DNA of 64,000 bases. It comes from Thermococcus sp. 4557 (GTDB lineage: Archaea; Methanobacteriota_B; Thermococci; Thermococcales; Thermococcaceae). The stretch spans positions 1,302,001 through 1,366,000 of the forward strand of contig NC_015865.1 in assembly GCF_000221185.1 (NCBI RefSeq). The letters are read 5' to 3'. Both the position numbers and the translations under genes were made by a program. The notes below the pieces were generated by a model. It was not told where the DNA came from. It ran no database searches and worked only from the letters and a program-made list of their open reading frames with translations. Numbering within the stretch: the stretch's first letter is position 1; the number at the start of each line of letters is the position of its first letter. Below, piece by piece: positions 44,487-52,936 of the stretch.

Positions 44487-46235
44487 CTAATCCACCTCCA
44501 CTTTTATCCCCTCAACCTCGAACTTCCGGTTTATGTTCGCCATCCATTCGCCGGGGTCAATAACTATCATCGTCGGCTTCGCCTCCAGGGTCATGTTGAC
44601 GCTCCCAAGGCCGTTCTCCACCACAACTGTCGTGTCCACGAATTTTGCATCCTCCGTGACAACCCTAACCTGAACGGGCATTGTGAAGTTGCTCCTGTCC
44701 ACAAGCCTAAACCTCAGACGGTATCCGTCGCCTTCGTTGGTTACCGTGAGATTCTCGACGGTGTAGTCCGGCAGCAGCGTTGAGTTGAACCACTCGCCGA
44801 AGAACCAGTCGAGGTCCTCCCCTGAAACGTCCTCAAAAATCCCCTCAACGTCGGCCAAGCCGCACTCCGCCCCGTGACACCGTACCAAGGCCTCGTGGAG
44901 TCCCCTGTAGAACGTTTCGTCTCCGAGGACGAACTGAAGGGAACGGAGGGTGAATGCCCCCTTAGTGTACAGCACAGTGGATACGTTGAGCTTCCTCAGG
45001 TCCAGCAGGTTCTCCGACATGGCATCGTGAATCGAGATCGACCTCCCGTATTCGACGATGGACTTCTCATTCAGCTCCAGGTAGGCATTAAAGCGGGCCG
45101 GTACGATACGCTTCAGGGCGAGGGACTGCATGTAGGTGGCAAAACCTTCGTTGAAATACTTGAAATCCGCGTAGCCGGCAAACCAGATGTGGGCGAGCTC
45201 GTGCGGTATGGAGCCGGTTCTCTTGCGGACGATGAGCTCGATGCCACGCCTTTCACCTATGACGGCCGAGTTGGTGCCGTCGATCATAAAGGAGCCCGTG
45301 AAGTCGGGGTTAACGACAAGGTGGATGTCGCTAAAGGGCCTGAGCCCGGTGGTATTGACGTAGGTTTCAACGGACAATTTCACGATCCGCTCCAAGTCCG
45401 CCCAGTGGAGCGGATTGTATTGCTTCCGAGGGATATAAACCGTCACGTTGATGCCCGCCGCGGGGACGTTCTTAACGACCACCGGACCGTCGTTTATGAA
45501 GGATCCGAAGAGAAGCGGAAGGAGCTTTTCACCGTTCAGCGTCCCGGAACCGTTGAAAGCCCCAAAGCCGGGCACCACGAGGGTATAGCCCTCGGGCAGG
45601 GAGTATGTCATGTTGAGGCCCACCGGCTCGGCCCCCATCTCCCACCATGTGAGGGGCGAGCCCGCGTACTGCTCGGGTATGTCGAGGAAGACAGGGTATC
45701 TCAGCGAGTACGTTATCTCCCCACGGAGGTTTTTCCTCGATGAGTTGAAGCGTATCTCATAAACCGTCAGATAGCTCCGCGTTATAGGGCGGCCAAGAGC
45801 CTCTTCAAAGAAAATCCTGCCCCCGCTGAGACGGGAGAGGTCAACGGGGACGCCCTCAATCGTCAGGTTGAGCCTCAGAACATCGGGATCGTCGGGAACG
45901 CCGGTGAGGGCGAGAGAGATGGCGTTCTCCGAGAGGTTTGAGAGAAGGAAGTCGTAGCGGCCCCTGATCCTGCTTCCGTCGTACTCGATGGTGAGGTTCC
46001 CCCATTGGACCGCGGTGGGGGAGTAGATGTTCTCCAGGAGCGGGCCGCTTTCATCCACGCTCAGGTTTTCTATGATCGGGTTTTCTGGGTAGATTATGGA
46101 AAAATCCTGGGATTCCGTTGGGGTTCCGGTCGTCAATGAACCTGAAGATGCCGTGCTCGTCTGGGAGGTGGCCCCGAGACAGCCGCTCACTAAAATCACG
46201 AGGGCAAGCAGGGCGGCGAGAAGTGCATTCCTCAC
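44487..46235 (-). CDS. M1-like aminopeptidase lipoprotein
   Basis: 582 aa. GTG 46235 (with GGTGG upstream) gives a signal peptide ending in a lipobox (ALVILVSGCLGA), then a Ser/Thr linker and a large beta domain. IPHELAHIWFAGY carries HExxH and YFNEGFATYMQS the downstream zinc ligand Glu. The spacing between HExxH and this Glu is 13 residues, five fewer than the standard M1 spacing of 18, and the usual WWDDLW segment is missing. Likely a surface peptidase for peptide use, but substrate specificity may differ from classical M1 enzymes. The C-terminal domain (VTEDAKFVDTTVVVENGLGS) is beta-rich. Confidence 0.85.
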   Translation of the reverse strand: MRNALLAALLALVILVSGCLGATSQTSTASSGSLTTGTPTESQDFSIIYPENPIIENLSVDESGPLLENIYSPTAVQWGNLTIEYDGSRIRGRYDFLLSNLSENAISLALTGVPDDPDVLRLNLTIEGVPVDLSRLSGGRIFFEEALGRPITRSYLTVYEIRFNSSRKNLRGEITYSLRYPVFLDIPEQYAGSPLTWWEMGAEPVGLNMTYSLPEGYTLVVPGFGAFNGSGTLNGEKLLPLLFGSFINDGPVVVKNVPAAGINVTVYIPRKQYNPLHWADLERIVKLSVETYVNTTGLRPFSDIHLVVNPDFTGSFMIDGTNSAVIGERRGIELIVRKRTGSIPHELAHIWFAGYADFKYFNEGFATYMQSLALKRIVPARFNAYLELNEKSIVEYGRSISIHDAMSENLLDLRKLNVSTVLYTKGAFTLRSLQFVLGDETFYRGLHEALVRCHGAECGLADVEGIFEDVSGEDLDWFFGEWFNSTLLPDYTVENLTVTNEGDGYRLRFRLVDRSNFTMPVQVRVVTEDAKFVDTTVVVENGLGSVNMTLEAKPTMIVIDPGEWMANINRKFEVEGIKVEVD

Positions 46236-46347
46236 CTTTAACCCACCGGTAAACGTTAACATCGGGAAGTATAAAAAAGTTTTGAGGGAACGAACTAAAA
46301 ATCCAGTTCAGCCCCTCAGCGATTCCAGAATTTCCTTTTACTCTCCA

Positions 46348-46950
46348 TTACTGTGCCTTCCCCCTCATGAACTTCAACCCCCAGACCATCAGCGCTCCCT
46401 GAATCGCCAGAGCGACGAGAAAGCCAGCGATATGTGCACCCAGCGACAGCGGATGACTGGTGGCGAAGTAGTAAACCGTGTAAGCGCCAACGGGTATGTT
46501 GAGCAGCGCGCTCGCCACGAGGCCCGGGTTGTAGCCGTGCCTGAAGAACATGCCCACGTGCGAGAGGGCATTTAGGATTGAGAAATAGGCCGTCCATATC
46601 CCGAGTGAAATATCAACAAGGCCCGCAAGTATGGCCGAGAGCGGGAACGCGACGAAAATTATTGGAACGTTAATCCAAAGGGCGTGTGTTTTTGTGAGAG
46701 GCCAGTCCTCCCGCTTTGAGCCCAGGACTTTCCTGTTGAAGAACTCCACGAAGCCGCCGGGGCAGATGTACTCCTCGAACTGGTGCACCCAGTAGACCGG
46801 CGTCTGCAGCCAGATGAGGAAGAGGGCGAAGTTCTCCTTGAGGACGAACAGAACCAGCACAACCGTTAGGTACACTGCGAGAAAGGGCGTCGAGACCGGC
46901 CAGTACTCTTCAAGCCACGCCATCACCGAACGTTTTTTCGTGGACTTCAC
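46348..46950 (-). CDS. HXXEE domain membrane protein
   Basis: 200 aa with about six helices. WVHQFEEYICPGGF contains the H-x-x-E-E motif, and ILNALSHVGMFFRHGYNPG and the C-terminal half match the rest of the family. Function is unknown; the conserved polar residues in the membrane suggest metal-dependent or lipid chemistry (inference). GGTGG 5 nt before GTG 46950 selects that start over 46959. Confidence 0.82.
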   Translation of the reverse strand: MKSTKKRSVMAWLEEYWPVSTPFLAVYLTVVLVLFVLKENFALFLIWLQTPVYWVHQFEEYICPGGFVEFFNRKVLGSKREDWPLTKTHALWINVPIIFVAFPLSAILAGLVDISLGIWTAYFSILNALSHVGMFFRHGYNPGLVASALLNIPVGAYTVYYFATSHPLSLGAHIAGFLVALAIQGALMVWGLKFMRGKAQ

Positions 46951-47029
46951 GGCGACCACCTGTTAGGGTAATGTTTCCATGGAATAAAATTCTATGGAAT
47001 ATAACCTTAACGGCGCTTCTTTGGGCCTT

Positions 47030-47647
47030 TTACATGCGAGGTGTGAGAGATTTAACCATGTAACGCCACTCAGGAATGCCAAAAAGGCGCTGCGTTATGC
47101 GGCTCCTCGTCACTTTCTCGGTCTTGAATCCCCTCTTCATATAGAGCCCGATGGCCCTTTCGTTTGATGAAGCTACGTGGAGTGTGAGCCTTTCAAATTT
47201 ATTGTTGCGGGCGAACTCCTCCCCAAACTCAAGTAGCCTCGTGCCTATGCCCATTCCCTGGAATCCCGGCATTACAGCTATGTGCTCAATGTAGCATTCT
47301 CCGGGCTTTGGCTTGTATTCGAGAAGCCAGAGACCGGGGAACAGTTTAAGAACTTTCCTCCAGCCGTATTTGGAGGCAGCCCTTCTTATGGGGTACTCCC
47401 CCGGTGGGCGTTTTTGACCTGCCCACTTTAGGGCCAGAACACCCACAACTTCACCACCCACCTCGGCGACTACATAACCCGGGAATGGTGAGCTGTATAC
47501 CGCACCGGTCTCAGTCAAAAACCGGGGCATCTCCTCGCGCGGCATCGGTGCAAGGCTCTGAAACTTCCCTTCAAAGGCGAGCGCCATTATCTCGGCCACA
47601 CGCTCTAAGTCGCTGGGCCGGAAGTTCCTTATGTTTATCTCGCTCAC
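47030..47647 (-). CDS. GNAT family N-acetyltransferase
   Basis: 205 aa. NIRNFRPSDLERVAEIM, EHIAVMPGFQGMGIGTRLLE (motif A, acetyl-CoA pyrophosphate loop QGMGIGTR) and ASSNERAIGLYMKRGFKTEK (motif B) are standard. It transfers acetyl from acetyl-CoA to an amine; the acceptor is unknown and RimI-like protein N-terminal acetylation is one option. GTG 47647 follows GGTGGTGA. The next gene upstream may be cotranscribed. Confidence 0.92.
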   Translation of the reverse strand: MSEINIRNFRPSDLERVAEIMALAFEGKFQSLAPMPREEMPRFLTETGAVYSSPFPGYVVAEVGGEVVGVLALKWAGQKRPPGEYPIRRAASKYGWRKVLKLFPGLWLLEYKPKPGECYIEHIAVMPGFQGMGIGTRLLEFGEEFARNNKFERLTLHVASSNERAIGLYMKRGFKTEKVTRSRITQRLFGIPEWRYMVKSLTPRM

Positions 47648-47680
47648 CCTTCACCACCTCACATAAGACAAAAAATCCCA

Positions 47681-47887
47681 TCACCAGATGACTCCAAGGG
47701 CCGCCAGAACCCCAAGAACAATTAGAACCGCCCCCACGGCCTGGTAGAACCGGTGCACGTTTTCGCCCCAGAGCCCCCTGGAGCGCGCAACCAGGAGCCT
47801 GTAAACGATGAAGTTGCTCCTGGTAATGCCAGAAACCAGCATGAAAAGGCCCACCGCGGCCATGATAACTCCCCATATCGGATTCAT
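47681..47887 (-). CDS. Small two-helix membrane protein
   Basis: 68 aa: two helices (VIMAAVGLFMLVSGI and VGAVLIVLGVLAALGV) joined by a basic loop (VARSRGLWGENVHRFYQ). AGGTGA is 4 nt before the ATG. Followed 33 bp later by the GNAT gene. No function assigned. Confidence 0.7.
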   Translation of the reverse strand: MNPIWGVIMAAVGLFMLVSGITRSNFIVYRLLVARSRGLWGENVHRFYQAVGAVLIVLGVLAALGVIW

Positions 47888-47940
47888 GTTTTCACCTAAT
47901 CACTATTGGAGGAGCGAGTTAAGTACTTTTCTTAACAGAT

Positions 47941-48131
47941 ACCCTCAAAGCTGGCACAGAAAAGTTTGAGAGTGGAAGAGAAAGAAACGAACGGGAGACG
48001 AGAGAGTTACCTGCTGAATTTGTTCAGCCTCTCAACGGCTGAGGATTGTCTCTTACCTCTTGTAATGTCCCCCTGTACCCCCCTGAACTTAACCACGAGG
48101 CTAGGCATAAGCTTTAAGCACTAACAAGAAC
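47941..48131. other. Non-coding stretch with hairpins, possible small RNA or decayed sequence
   Basis: No frame is convincing. GCTGAA-tttg-TTCAGC (48013-48028) is a perfect 6-bp hairpin flanked by GAGAG/CTCTC, and CCTC...GAGG pairing follows at about 48027-48043. On the minus strand this lies downstream of the gene at 48132. Confidence 0.35.
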
Positions 48132-48140
48132 TTAAAGCTT
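48109..48140. repeat. 10-bp perfect inverted repeat at the end of the AT-rich gene
   Basis: AAGCTTTAAG (48109-48118) and CTTAAAGCTT (48131-48140) are exact inverted copies separated by 12 nt, followed on the plus strand by a T run. The right arm contains the stop codon of the minus-strand gene. It can act as a terminator hairpin or mark the edge of an inserted segment. Confidence 0.6.
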
Positions 48141-49211
48141 TTTTTCAAAAATTCTTACTACCCATTCCATTTCACTTACAGAAGGAGGATTCTTAGAGAG
48201 TTCAACGATAAACCTTGAACTGCCGGACAACTTTTCAGTTTTTGTATATAGATACAGCTTTTTCCGTTCCTCAAATCCAAGAGAATTCAAAAAGTCTCCC
48301 ATTGCGTGGGATACTGTTCTAACTTGAATAAACCCCACTTCCGGATATTTTTCCTGCAGATATTCAAGCAAAAGTTCAAAGGCCCTCATAACTTCGTTAT
48401 CATCAGTTCCTTTCAGAAAGGGATTTGGAGAGAAATCAAAGATAACAAGACGTGAATCCCCAATAAAATACCTAACTCCAAAGATGTAATTTGAAAGCGT
48501 TCCTGCACTGTCTCCATAGTGAACGCTTAAACAGTGAAAGTCATTCCCTCCATAGAACCTCTCCAAAAGCTTATTTTCAATCTCCATTTTGGCCTTTCTG
48601 CGAGCCACATACTCAACCCACCGGGCTTCTTCAAAGAATATGCATGAATTTTTGCCCGAGACAATAAAGAAATTTCCACCGGCGTACCCTTCATTCAGCA
48701 TTCTGAGTTCTTTATCGTGCCTTAGCGAAAACACCGCCCCGTAGAGAGGAATAGCCTTGTCAAGGAAAGTTTTCCAATCAAACTTCCCAAGAAAGCCCGA
48801 GAGTCCCTCAATCCAATCAATTCCGATAAGAACAATGTAAGGGCAAAACTTGTATGACAACTCTGAAAGCTCAGGCTCATTCTCTTTAGAACCAGCAAGA
48901 TGTTTCAAAAATTTAAGCTTCTGTTGTAAAGAATAAAACTCCTTCCAGCACTCGATAATTGCTTTGGCTTTTTCAGGAGACCAAAGAAGTTTATAGGGCT
49001 TCTTTTGTCTTCCCTGCGAGTTTTGCACAAGAATAGGAGCATCCAAAACCTTCAAACGCACAAGTTCATTCAAGACCCTTCGAACAGACTCTTGTCGTTT
49101 TCCAAGTTCTTTTGAGAGGTTATACACGGTAAGTTCTTTACCCTCCTGTGCAAGTTCAATTATTCGGTATGCAATCTCAGTGAATTCCTCAGTATCTTTT
49201 AACCTCCCCAT
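48132..49211 (-). CDS. AT-rich protein: winged helix plus possible GNAT-like domain
   Basis: About 359 aa from ATG 49211 (GGGGG 6 nt upstream); the longer open frame runs through the opposite-strand small gene. Residues about 5-75 form a winged helix (VYNLSKELGKRQESVRRVLN, LNELVRLKVLDAPI). The long C-terminal part has no clear family; its end (FLNSLGFEERKKLYLYTK) resembles the last strand of GNAT or FemX-like acetyltransferases (weak). Base composition is markedly AT-richer than neighbours, with many AAA/AAT/TTT codons, suggesting recent transfer. Function unknown. Confidence 0.65.
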   Translation of the reverse strand: MGRLKDTEEFTEIAYRIIELAQEGKELTVYNLSKELGKRQESVRRVLNELVRLKVLDAPILVQNSQGRQKKPYKLLWSPEKAKAIIECWKEFYSLQQKLKFLKHLAGSKENEPELSELSYKFCPYIVLIGIDWIEGLSGFLGKFDWKTFLDKAIPLYGAVFSLRHDKELRMLNEGYAGGNFFIVSGKNSCIFFEEARWVEYVARRKAKMEIENKLLERFYGGNDFHCLSVHYGDSAGTLSNYIFGVRYFIGDSRLVIFDFSPNPFLKGTDDNEVMRAFELLLEYLQEKYPEVGFIQVRTVSHAMGDFLNSLGFEERKKLYLYTKTEKLSGSSRFIVELSKNPPSVSEMEWVVRIFEKKL

Positions 49212-49272
49212 ATAGGCCCCCGTTATGGTTAGTAGGTATTCACAAAAAAGTGTTTCTTTTTGAGAATACCCC

Positions 49273-49320
49273 CTTATAAAGTAAACTGCGAAATAAGTAT
49301 TGACAGTTTTCGGAGGTGAT
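49273..49320 (+). promoter_or_regulatory. Promoter and strong ribosome site of SMP-like small gene
   Basis: CTTATAAAG (49273-49281) is a TATA box about 45 bp before ATG 49324, and GGAGGTGAT (49312-49320) is the best Shine-Dalgarno sequence in the window, 3-4 nt from the ATG. Confidence 0.65.
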
Positions 49321-49323
49321 ACC

Positions 49324-49467
49324 ATGGGCAAGAAGGGTTCCAAACCCATGACATGGGAGGCCGCGAGGAGAATCCAGAGCGCAGTGGACAGCGGAAGGGC
49401 CGTCAAGGCGGACGAGGGCTTCAAGGCCAGGGCCATGAGCGCCGCCGCGAGGAACTCGAAGAAGTGA
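49324..49467 (+). CDS. 47-aa SMP-like small protein
   Basis: ATG with near-perfect ribosome site, 47 codons and TGA at 49465-49467. The sequence starts MGKKGSKPMTWEAARRIQSA and ends GFKARAMSAAARNSKK. MT-x-EAA-x-RIQSA and the A-x-AAARNS end match the seed maturation protein (SMP/LEA) motif found in plants, fungi and some microbes. SMP-type proteins are highly soluble and linked to stress or desiccation protection in plants; the archaeal role is unknown. It is GC-rich like the genus, unlike the gene on the opposite strand. 47 bp later the exonuclease-like gene starts, and they may share the transcript. Confidence 0.75.
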   Translation: MGKKGSKPMTWEAARRIQSAVDSGRAVKADEGFKARAMSAAARNSKK

Positions 49468-49513
49468 TTCCAAACCTTCTTATTTTTACGTTGCAAACTG
49501 GGGGGTGACTAGG

Positions 49514-50206
49514 ATGAAGTTTGAGCGCGGGGTTACACACGTTATTTTCTTTGACATTGAATACTACGTTCCCAGAGAACACCGGAACGGGCCCGGATTA
49601 AGGGCCAATCCGTACCTGGACGGAAGCTTCGTCATGGGAGGCGTCTTCCAGAGGTACTTCCCAATGGAGGACAAGCTGGAAAAGAAGGAGGAGTTCTGGA
49701 TATGGGACATGGAAGGTAAGGACGTCGTGGAGCAGGAGAAGAATCTCTTGGAGAAAATATACCTCTACTTCAGGGAGAGCTGGACACGGTGGGAACTGCT
49801 GGGCAAAGACCCCGGGCTGACGGAGCCGATGGCAGTAGGCTTCGGGATAACGCGCCTCGATATTCCCGTGCTTTTTGTCAGGAGCCTTGTTCACGGAATA
49901 GCCAACCCAAAGAGACTGTATGACACCTACTTCAAATTGAGACACTTCGACCTTAGCGTCGCCTCCGCCCCTGTAATCCCCGAGAGCAGGAACAGAAAAG
50001 TGCTCGCCCCCGTGTCCCAGAACTGGGCAGTTAAGAACCTGCTCGGAGACGGAAGAAGAAAACCGAGCGGCACAACCGTGTGGGAACTATACGATGCAGG
50101 GGAATACCGGGCCATAATGGAAAGAACCTGCGAGGAGGTGGAACTCGCGAGGAAGGTTTATCAAGAACTTAGAAAATTAAGGAACGGCCTCCACAGCAGG
50201 CCCTGA
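49514..50206 (+). CDS. Predicted DEDD exonuclease-like protein (PolB exonuclease-domain type)
   Basis: 230 aa. VTHVIFFDIEYYVPRE resembles Exo I (FDIE), PMAVGFGITRLDIPVLFVRS Exo II of family B polymerase exonuclease domains, and AIMERTCEEVELARKVYQEL the Exo III region, where a Glu replaces the usual Asp of D-x-x-x-T. No polymerase domain follows. The GGTGA ribosome site is 5 nt before ATG 49514. Role as repair nuclease or inactive homologue cannot be decided; possible fit to the stand-alone PolB-exonuclease-like family. The end abuts the convergent trpS by 2 bp. Confidence 0.6.
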   Translation: MKFERGVTHVIFFDIEYYVPREHRNGPGLRANPYLDGSFVMGGVFQRYFPMEDKLEKKEEFWIWDMEGKDVVEQEKNLLEKIYLYFRESWTRWELLGKDPGLTEPMAVGFGITRLDIPVLFVRSLVHGIANPKRLYDTYFKLRHFDLSVASAPVIPESRNRKVLAPVSQNWAVKNLLGDGRRKPSGTTVWELYDAGEYRAIMERTCEEVELARKVYQELRKLRNGLHSRP

Positions 50207-50208
50207 CT

Positions 50209-51366
50209 TTACTTCTTCAGCGGCTCCGGAATGGACTTATCCCACTGCTCCCTCGCCAGTTCACCGGTGTACTTGAATTTCTCGACCTTCTTCTCGGCCT
50301 CCTTGCGCTTCTTCTGGTGCTCCTTTAGGAAGGCCTGGACGCGCTCAATGAGTTCACGCTTGCACTGGCCGCAGAGGAGCTCTCCGCTCTTGCATGCGTG
50401 GTAGCGCTCCATGAGCTTCTTGTCGTCGGGCTCGAAGAATATCTCGAACCACTTGAAGACGACGCACTTCTCAGGGTTTCCGCCCTTCTCGCGCTGCTCC
50501 TTCGCGGTGGCTCTTCCTCCCGTTAAAGCGTACTTCCATATCTTCTTACCTGCCTCCTCAGGGTCATCGGTGAGGTAGATTGCCGTCTCCGGCTTGCTGG
50601 CGCTCATCTTACCCTCGAGGCCCATCAAACCGGGCACGAACTTTGAGTGAATCGCCGCCGTCTTGTAGTAGCCGAGACTCTCTGCAAAGTCCCTCTGGAG
50701 CCTCCAGTAGGGGTCCTGGTCAATCGCCGCTGGGATTAAACAGCGCTTCTTCTCGAAGAATGTCGGGGCTGCCTGAATCGCCGGGTAGAATATCATCCCA
50801 ATCTTGCTCTGGTCGGTGAAGCCGAAGACCGCCCTGGCCATTGAGTAGTTTATCTTCTTCGCTATCGGTATCGCCATCTCGTATATCTTCGTGAACTCGC
50901 TGTCCTGGAAGATGAAGGTCTTGTCCGGGTCGAAGCCGACGGCTATGATGTCGAGGATGTTGTCGTAGGCCCATCTCTTCGTGTCGTCGAAGGTGAGCTT
51001 CTCCTTGAAAAGGAACTTCTCGTCGTCGGTTATCTGGACGTAGAGGTTGACGCCGAACTTCTCCTGGAGCCACTTGGTGGCGAAGAACGGAATGATGTGG
51101 CCTATGTGCATCGGACCGCTCGGACCCCTCCCCGTGTAGAGGAAGAAGCCCCTCCCGCTCTCGTAGTCGGCCAGGACTTTATCGTAGTCCCTGTGGGAGA
51201 AGAAGAACCTTCTCCTGAAGAATATCGGCAGCTCGCTCTTCGTGAGCCTTGCAGTTTTCTCAAGCAACTCGTCCGTCAGCGGACTGGTTCCGAACTCCTC
51301 TATCAGCTTCGCGTAGTCCACCATTCCCTCAACGTCCCATGGGGTGACCTTAAACTCGTCGTCCAT
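50209..51366 (-). CDS. trpS: Tryptophanyl-tRNA synthetase
   Basis: 385 aa, class I synthetase charging tRNA-Trp. GRGPSGPMHIGHIIPFFATK carries the HIGH motif in its archaeal/eukaryotic form, QITDDEKFLFKEKLTFD follows, and GKMSASKPETAIYLTDD carries KMSKS as KMSAS. Length and motifs match archaeal/eukaryotic TrpRS. The C-terminal CxxC pattern (LLCGQCKRELIERVQ) is also typical. GGAGGTG is 6 nt before ATG 51366. Confidence 0.96.
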   Translation of the reverse strand: MDDEFKVTPWDVEGMVDYAKLIEEFGTSPLTDELLEKTARLTKSELPIFFRRRFFFSHRDYDKVLADYESGRGFFLYTGRGPSGPMHIGHIIPFFATKWLQEKFGVNLYVQITDDEKFLFKEKLTFDDTKRWAYDNILDIIAVGFDPDKTFIFQDSEFTKIYEMAIPIAKKINYSMARAVFGFTDQSKIGMIFYPAIQAAPTFFEKKRCLIPAAIDQDPYWRLQRDFAESLGYYKTAAIHSKFVPGLMGLEGKMSASKPETAIYLTDDPEEAGKKIWKYALTGGRATAKEQREKGGNPEKCVVFKWFEIFFEPDDKKLMERYHACKSGELLCGQCKRELIERVQAFLKEHQKKRKEAEKKVEKFKYTGELAREQWDKSIPEPLKK

Positions 51367-51521
51367 TCAAAACACCTCCATTTCCAGTGGAAACAAAACT
51401 CAGGGCTAAGCCGGGGCAGAAGAGAAAGGCTTCACCAAGGCCAAAAGCAATCACCGGGCATGGGAAGAGAAAGGGAAGAAGGGGATTTAAAGTTTTTGGA
51501 GAAGGACGTCCACCCGAAATT

Positions 51522-51551
51522 CTTAAAAACTCTAATCACGTTTATATAATC
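51522..51551 (+). promoter_or_regulatory. Promoter of DUF234 ATPase, leaderless start
   Basis: CTTAAAAAC (51522-51530) is TATA-like and centred 26 bp before ATG 51552, with no ribosome site in between; GTTTATATAATC just before the ATG is too close to be the functional TATA box. Confidence 0.5.
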
Positions 51552-52922
51552 ATGTTTAGAGAATTCGTCAATCGCCAGGAAGAGCTTAAAACCCTCGAAG
51601 AGCTGTGGAGCGGAGAGGGGTTGACACTGGTTCTCGTTTACGGTAGGCGGAGAGTTGGAAAGACGAGACTTCTTGAAGAGTTCTCACGAGGCAAAAAAAG
51701 GATTTTCGTTATCTTTGAGGACAAGCCGAGGGAATACAACTTCAGGCTCCTCTCAAAGCGGGTCTCTGATTTCGTGGGCTTTAACGTCGAAGTTCATGAT
51801 CTTCCCTCGCTGTTTGCCCTTTTAAAGGGGTTAAGCAGTGAGCGGATACTCTTGATTCTGGACGAGTTCTCTTACCTGATCAAAAAAGATGGGGGAATTC
51901 TCAGCGAACTCTCACGGGCCATCGAGGAGAACAGAGACCTAAACGCCCTGGTGATTGTTTCGGGTTCCTACGTTTCACTCCTTGAAAGGGAGTTCTTCAG
52001 CTACTCAAGCCCAATCTACGGAAGAAGCGATGCAAACATCAAAGTCCAGCCCCTCCAATTCAAGAACCTCTTCGAGTGGTTCGACGCGAGTACAGAAGAC
52101 CTCGTGAAAATATACTCGGTGACCGGCGGAACTCCAAAATACCTCGAATTCTTCAGCGGAAGGAACGTCGAGGAGGAGATAAGGGCCAACTTCTTCAACT
52201 CGTCCGCTTTCCTCTTCAGGGAGGCGAGGGCCCTTTTAAGTGAGGAGCTTAGGGAGCTATCCACGTATCTGGCAATACTGGAGGCCATAGCAAGGGGGAA
52301 CACAAAGGTCACACAGATAGCGAACTTCTGCTACATGAAGGAAAACCAAGTCGTGCCGTACCTGAGGGTTCTCGGTGAGCTTGGGATAGTGAGGAAAGTA
52401 ACGCCCCTGTTCGGAAAGAAGGGAATTTACGAGATAGCCGACAACTACTTCCTCTTCTGGTCGCGCTTTGTTAATCCCTACTACGAAGAGATTGAGGGGA
52501 ACTTCGTCGAGGCGGCAATCGAGGACTTTGACAGGAACTTCAACACCTTCCTTGGAAAGCCATTCGAAGGGATCGCGAGGGAGTTCATGATCGAAGCGAA
52601 CAGAAAAAACGTCCTGCCCTTCAGATTCACGAAGATTGGAAGGTGGTGGCACAGGGGAGAGGAAATAGATTTAGTGGCTCTAAATGAGAACTCCAAAAAA
52701 GCCCTTTTTGTTGAGGTTAAGTGGAGCGATTTAACGTCAAGAGAGGCCGAGAAGGTTCTGAAACGCCTTGAGAAAAAGGGCGAACTCGTTGGACTTGAAG
52801 ATTACGAGAAGCATTTCGGAATAATCGCGAAAAGGATTGAGGAAAAAGAAAACCTTGATCTGGCCTTCGACTTAAGGGACTTTGAGAGGATCCTACCCGG
52901 TGAAAGGAAAGAAAAAGTTTAG
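51552..52922 (+). CDS. Archaeal ATPase with DUF234 C-terminal domain
   Basis: 456 aa. LVYGRRRVGKTRLLEEF is Walker A, ILLILDEFSYLIKKDGG Walker B and VIVSGSYVSLLEREFF the sensor. A winged-helix-like region (VTQIANFCYMKENQVVPYLR) precedes DUF234, whose WWHRGEEIDLVALNENSKKA and LFVEVKWSDL keep the E-x-D...ExK core of PD-(D/E)xK nucleases. These proteins are numerous in Thermococcales genomes; a nuclease role is inferred. Contrast with the DUF4143 ATPase at 13161, whose core is degenerate. Confidence 0.9.
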   Translation: MFREFVNRQEELKTLEELWSGEGLTLVLVYGRRRVGKTRLLEEFSRGKKRIFVIFEDKPREYNFRLLSKRVSDFVGFNVEVHDLPSLFALLKGLSSERILLILDEFSYLIKKDGGILSELSRAIEENRDLNALVIVSGSYVSLLEREFFSYSSPIYGRSDANIKVQPLQFKNLFEWFDASTEDLVKIYSVTGGTPKYLEFFSGRNVEEEIRANFFNSSAFLFREARALLSEELRELSTYLAILEAIARGNTKVTQIANFCYMKENQVVPYLRVLGELGIVRKVTPLFGKKGIYEIADNYFLFWSRFVNPYYEEIEGNFVEAAIEDFDRNFNTFLGKPFEGIAREFMIEANRKNVLPFRFTKIGRWWHRGEEIDLVALNENSKKALFVEVKWSDLTSREAEKVLKRLEKKGELVGLEDYEKHFGIIAKRIEEKENLDLAFDLRDFERILPGERKEKV

Positions 52923-52936
52923 GGACTCAAAAACCA

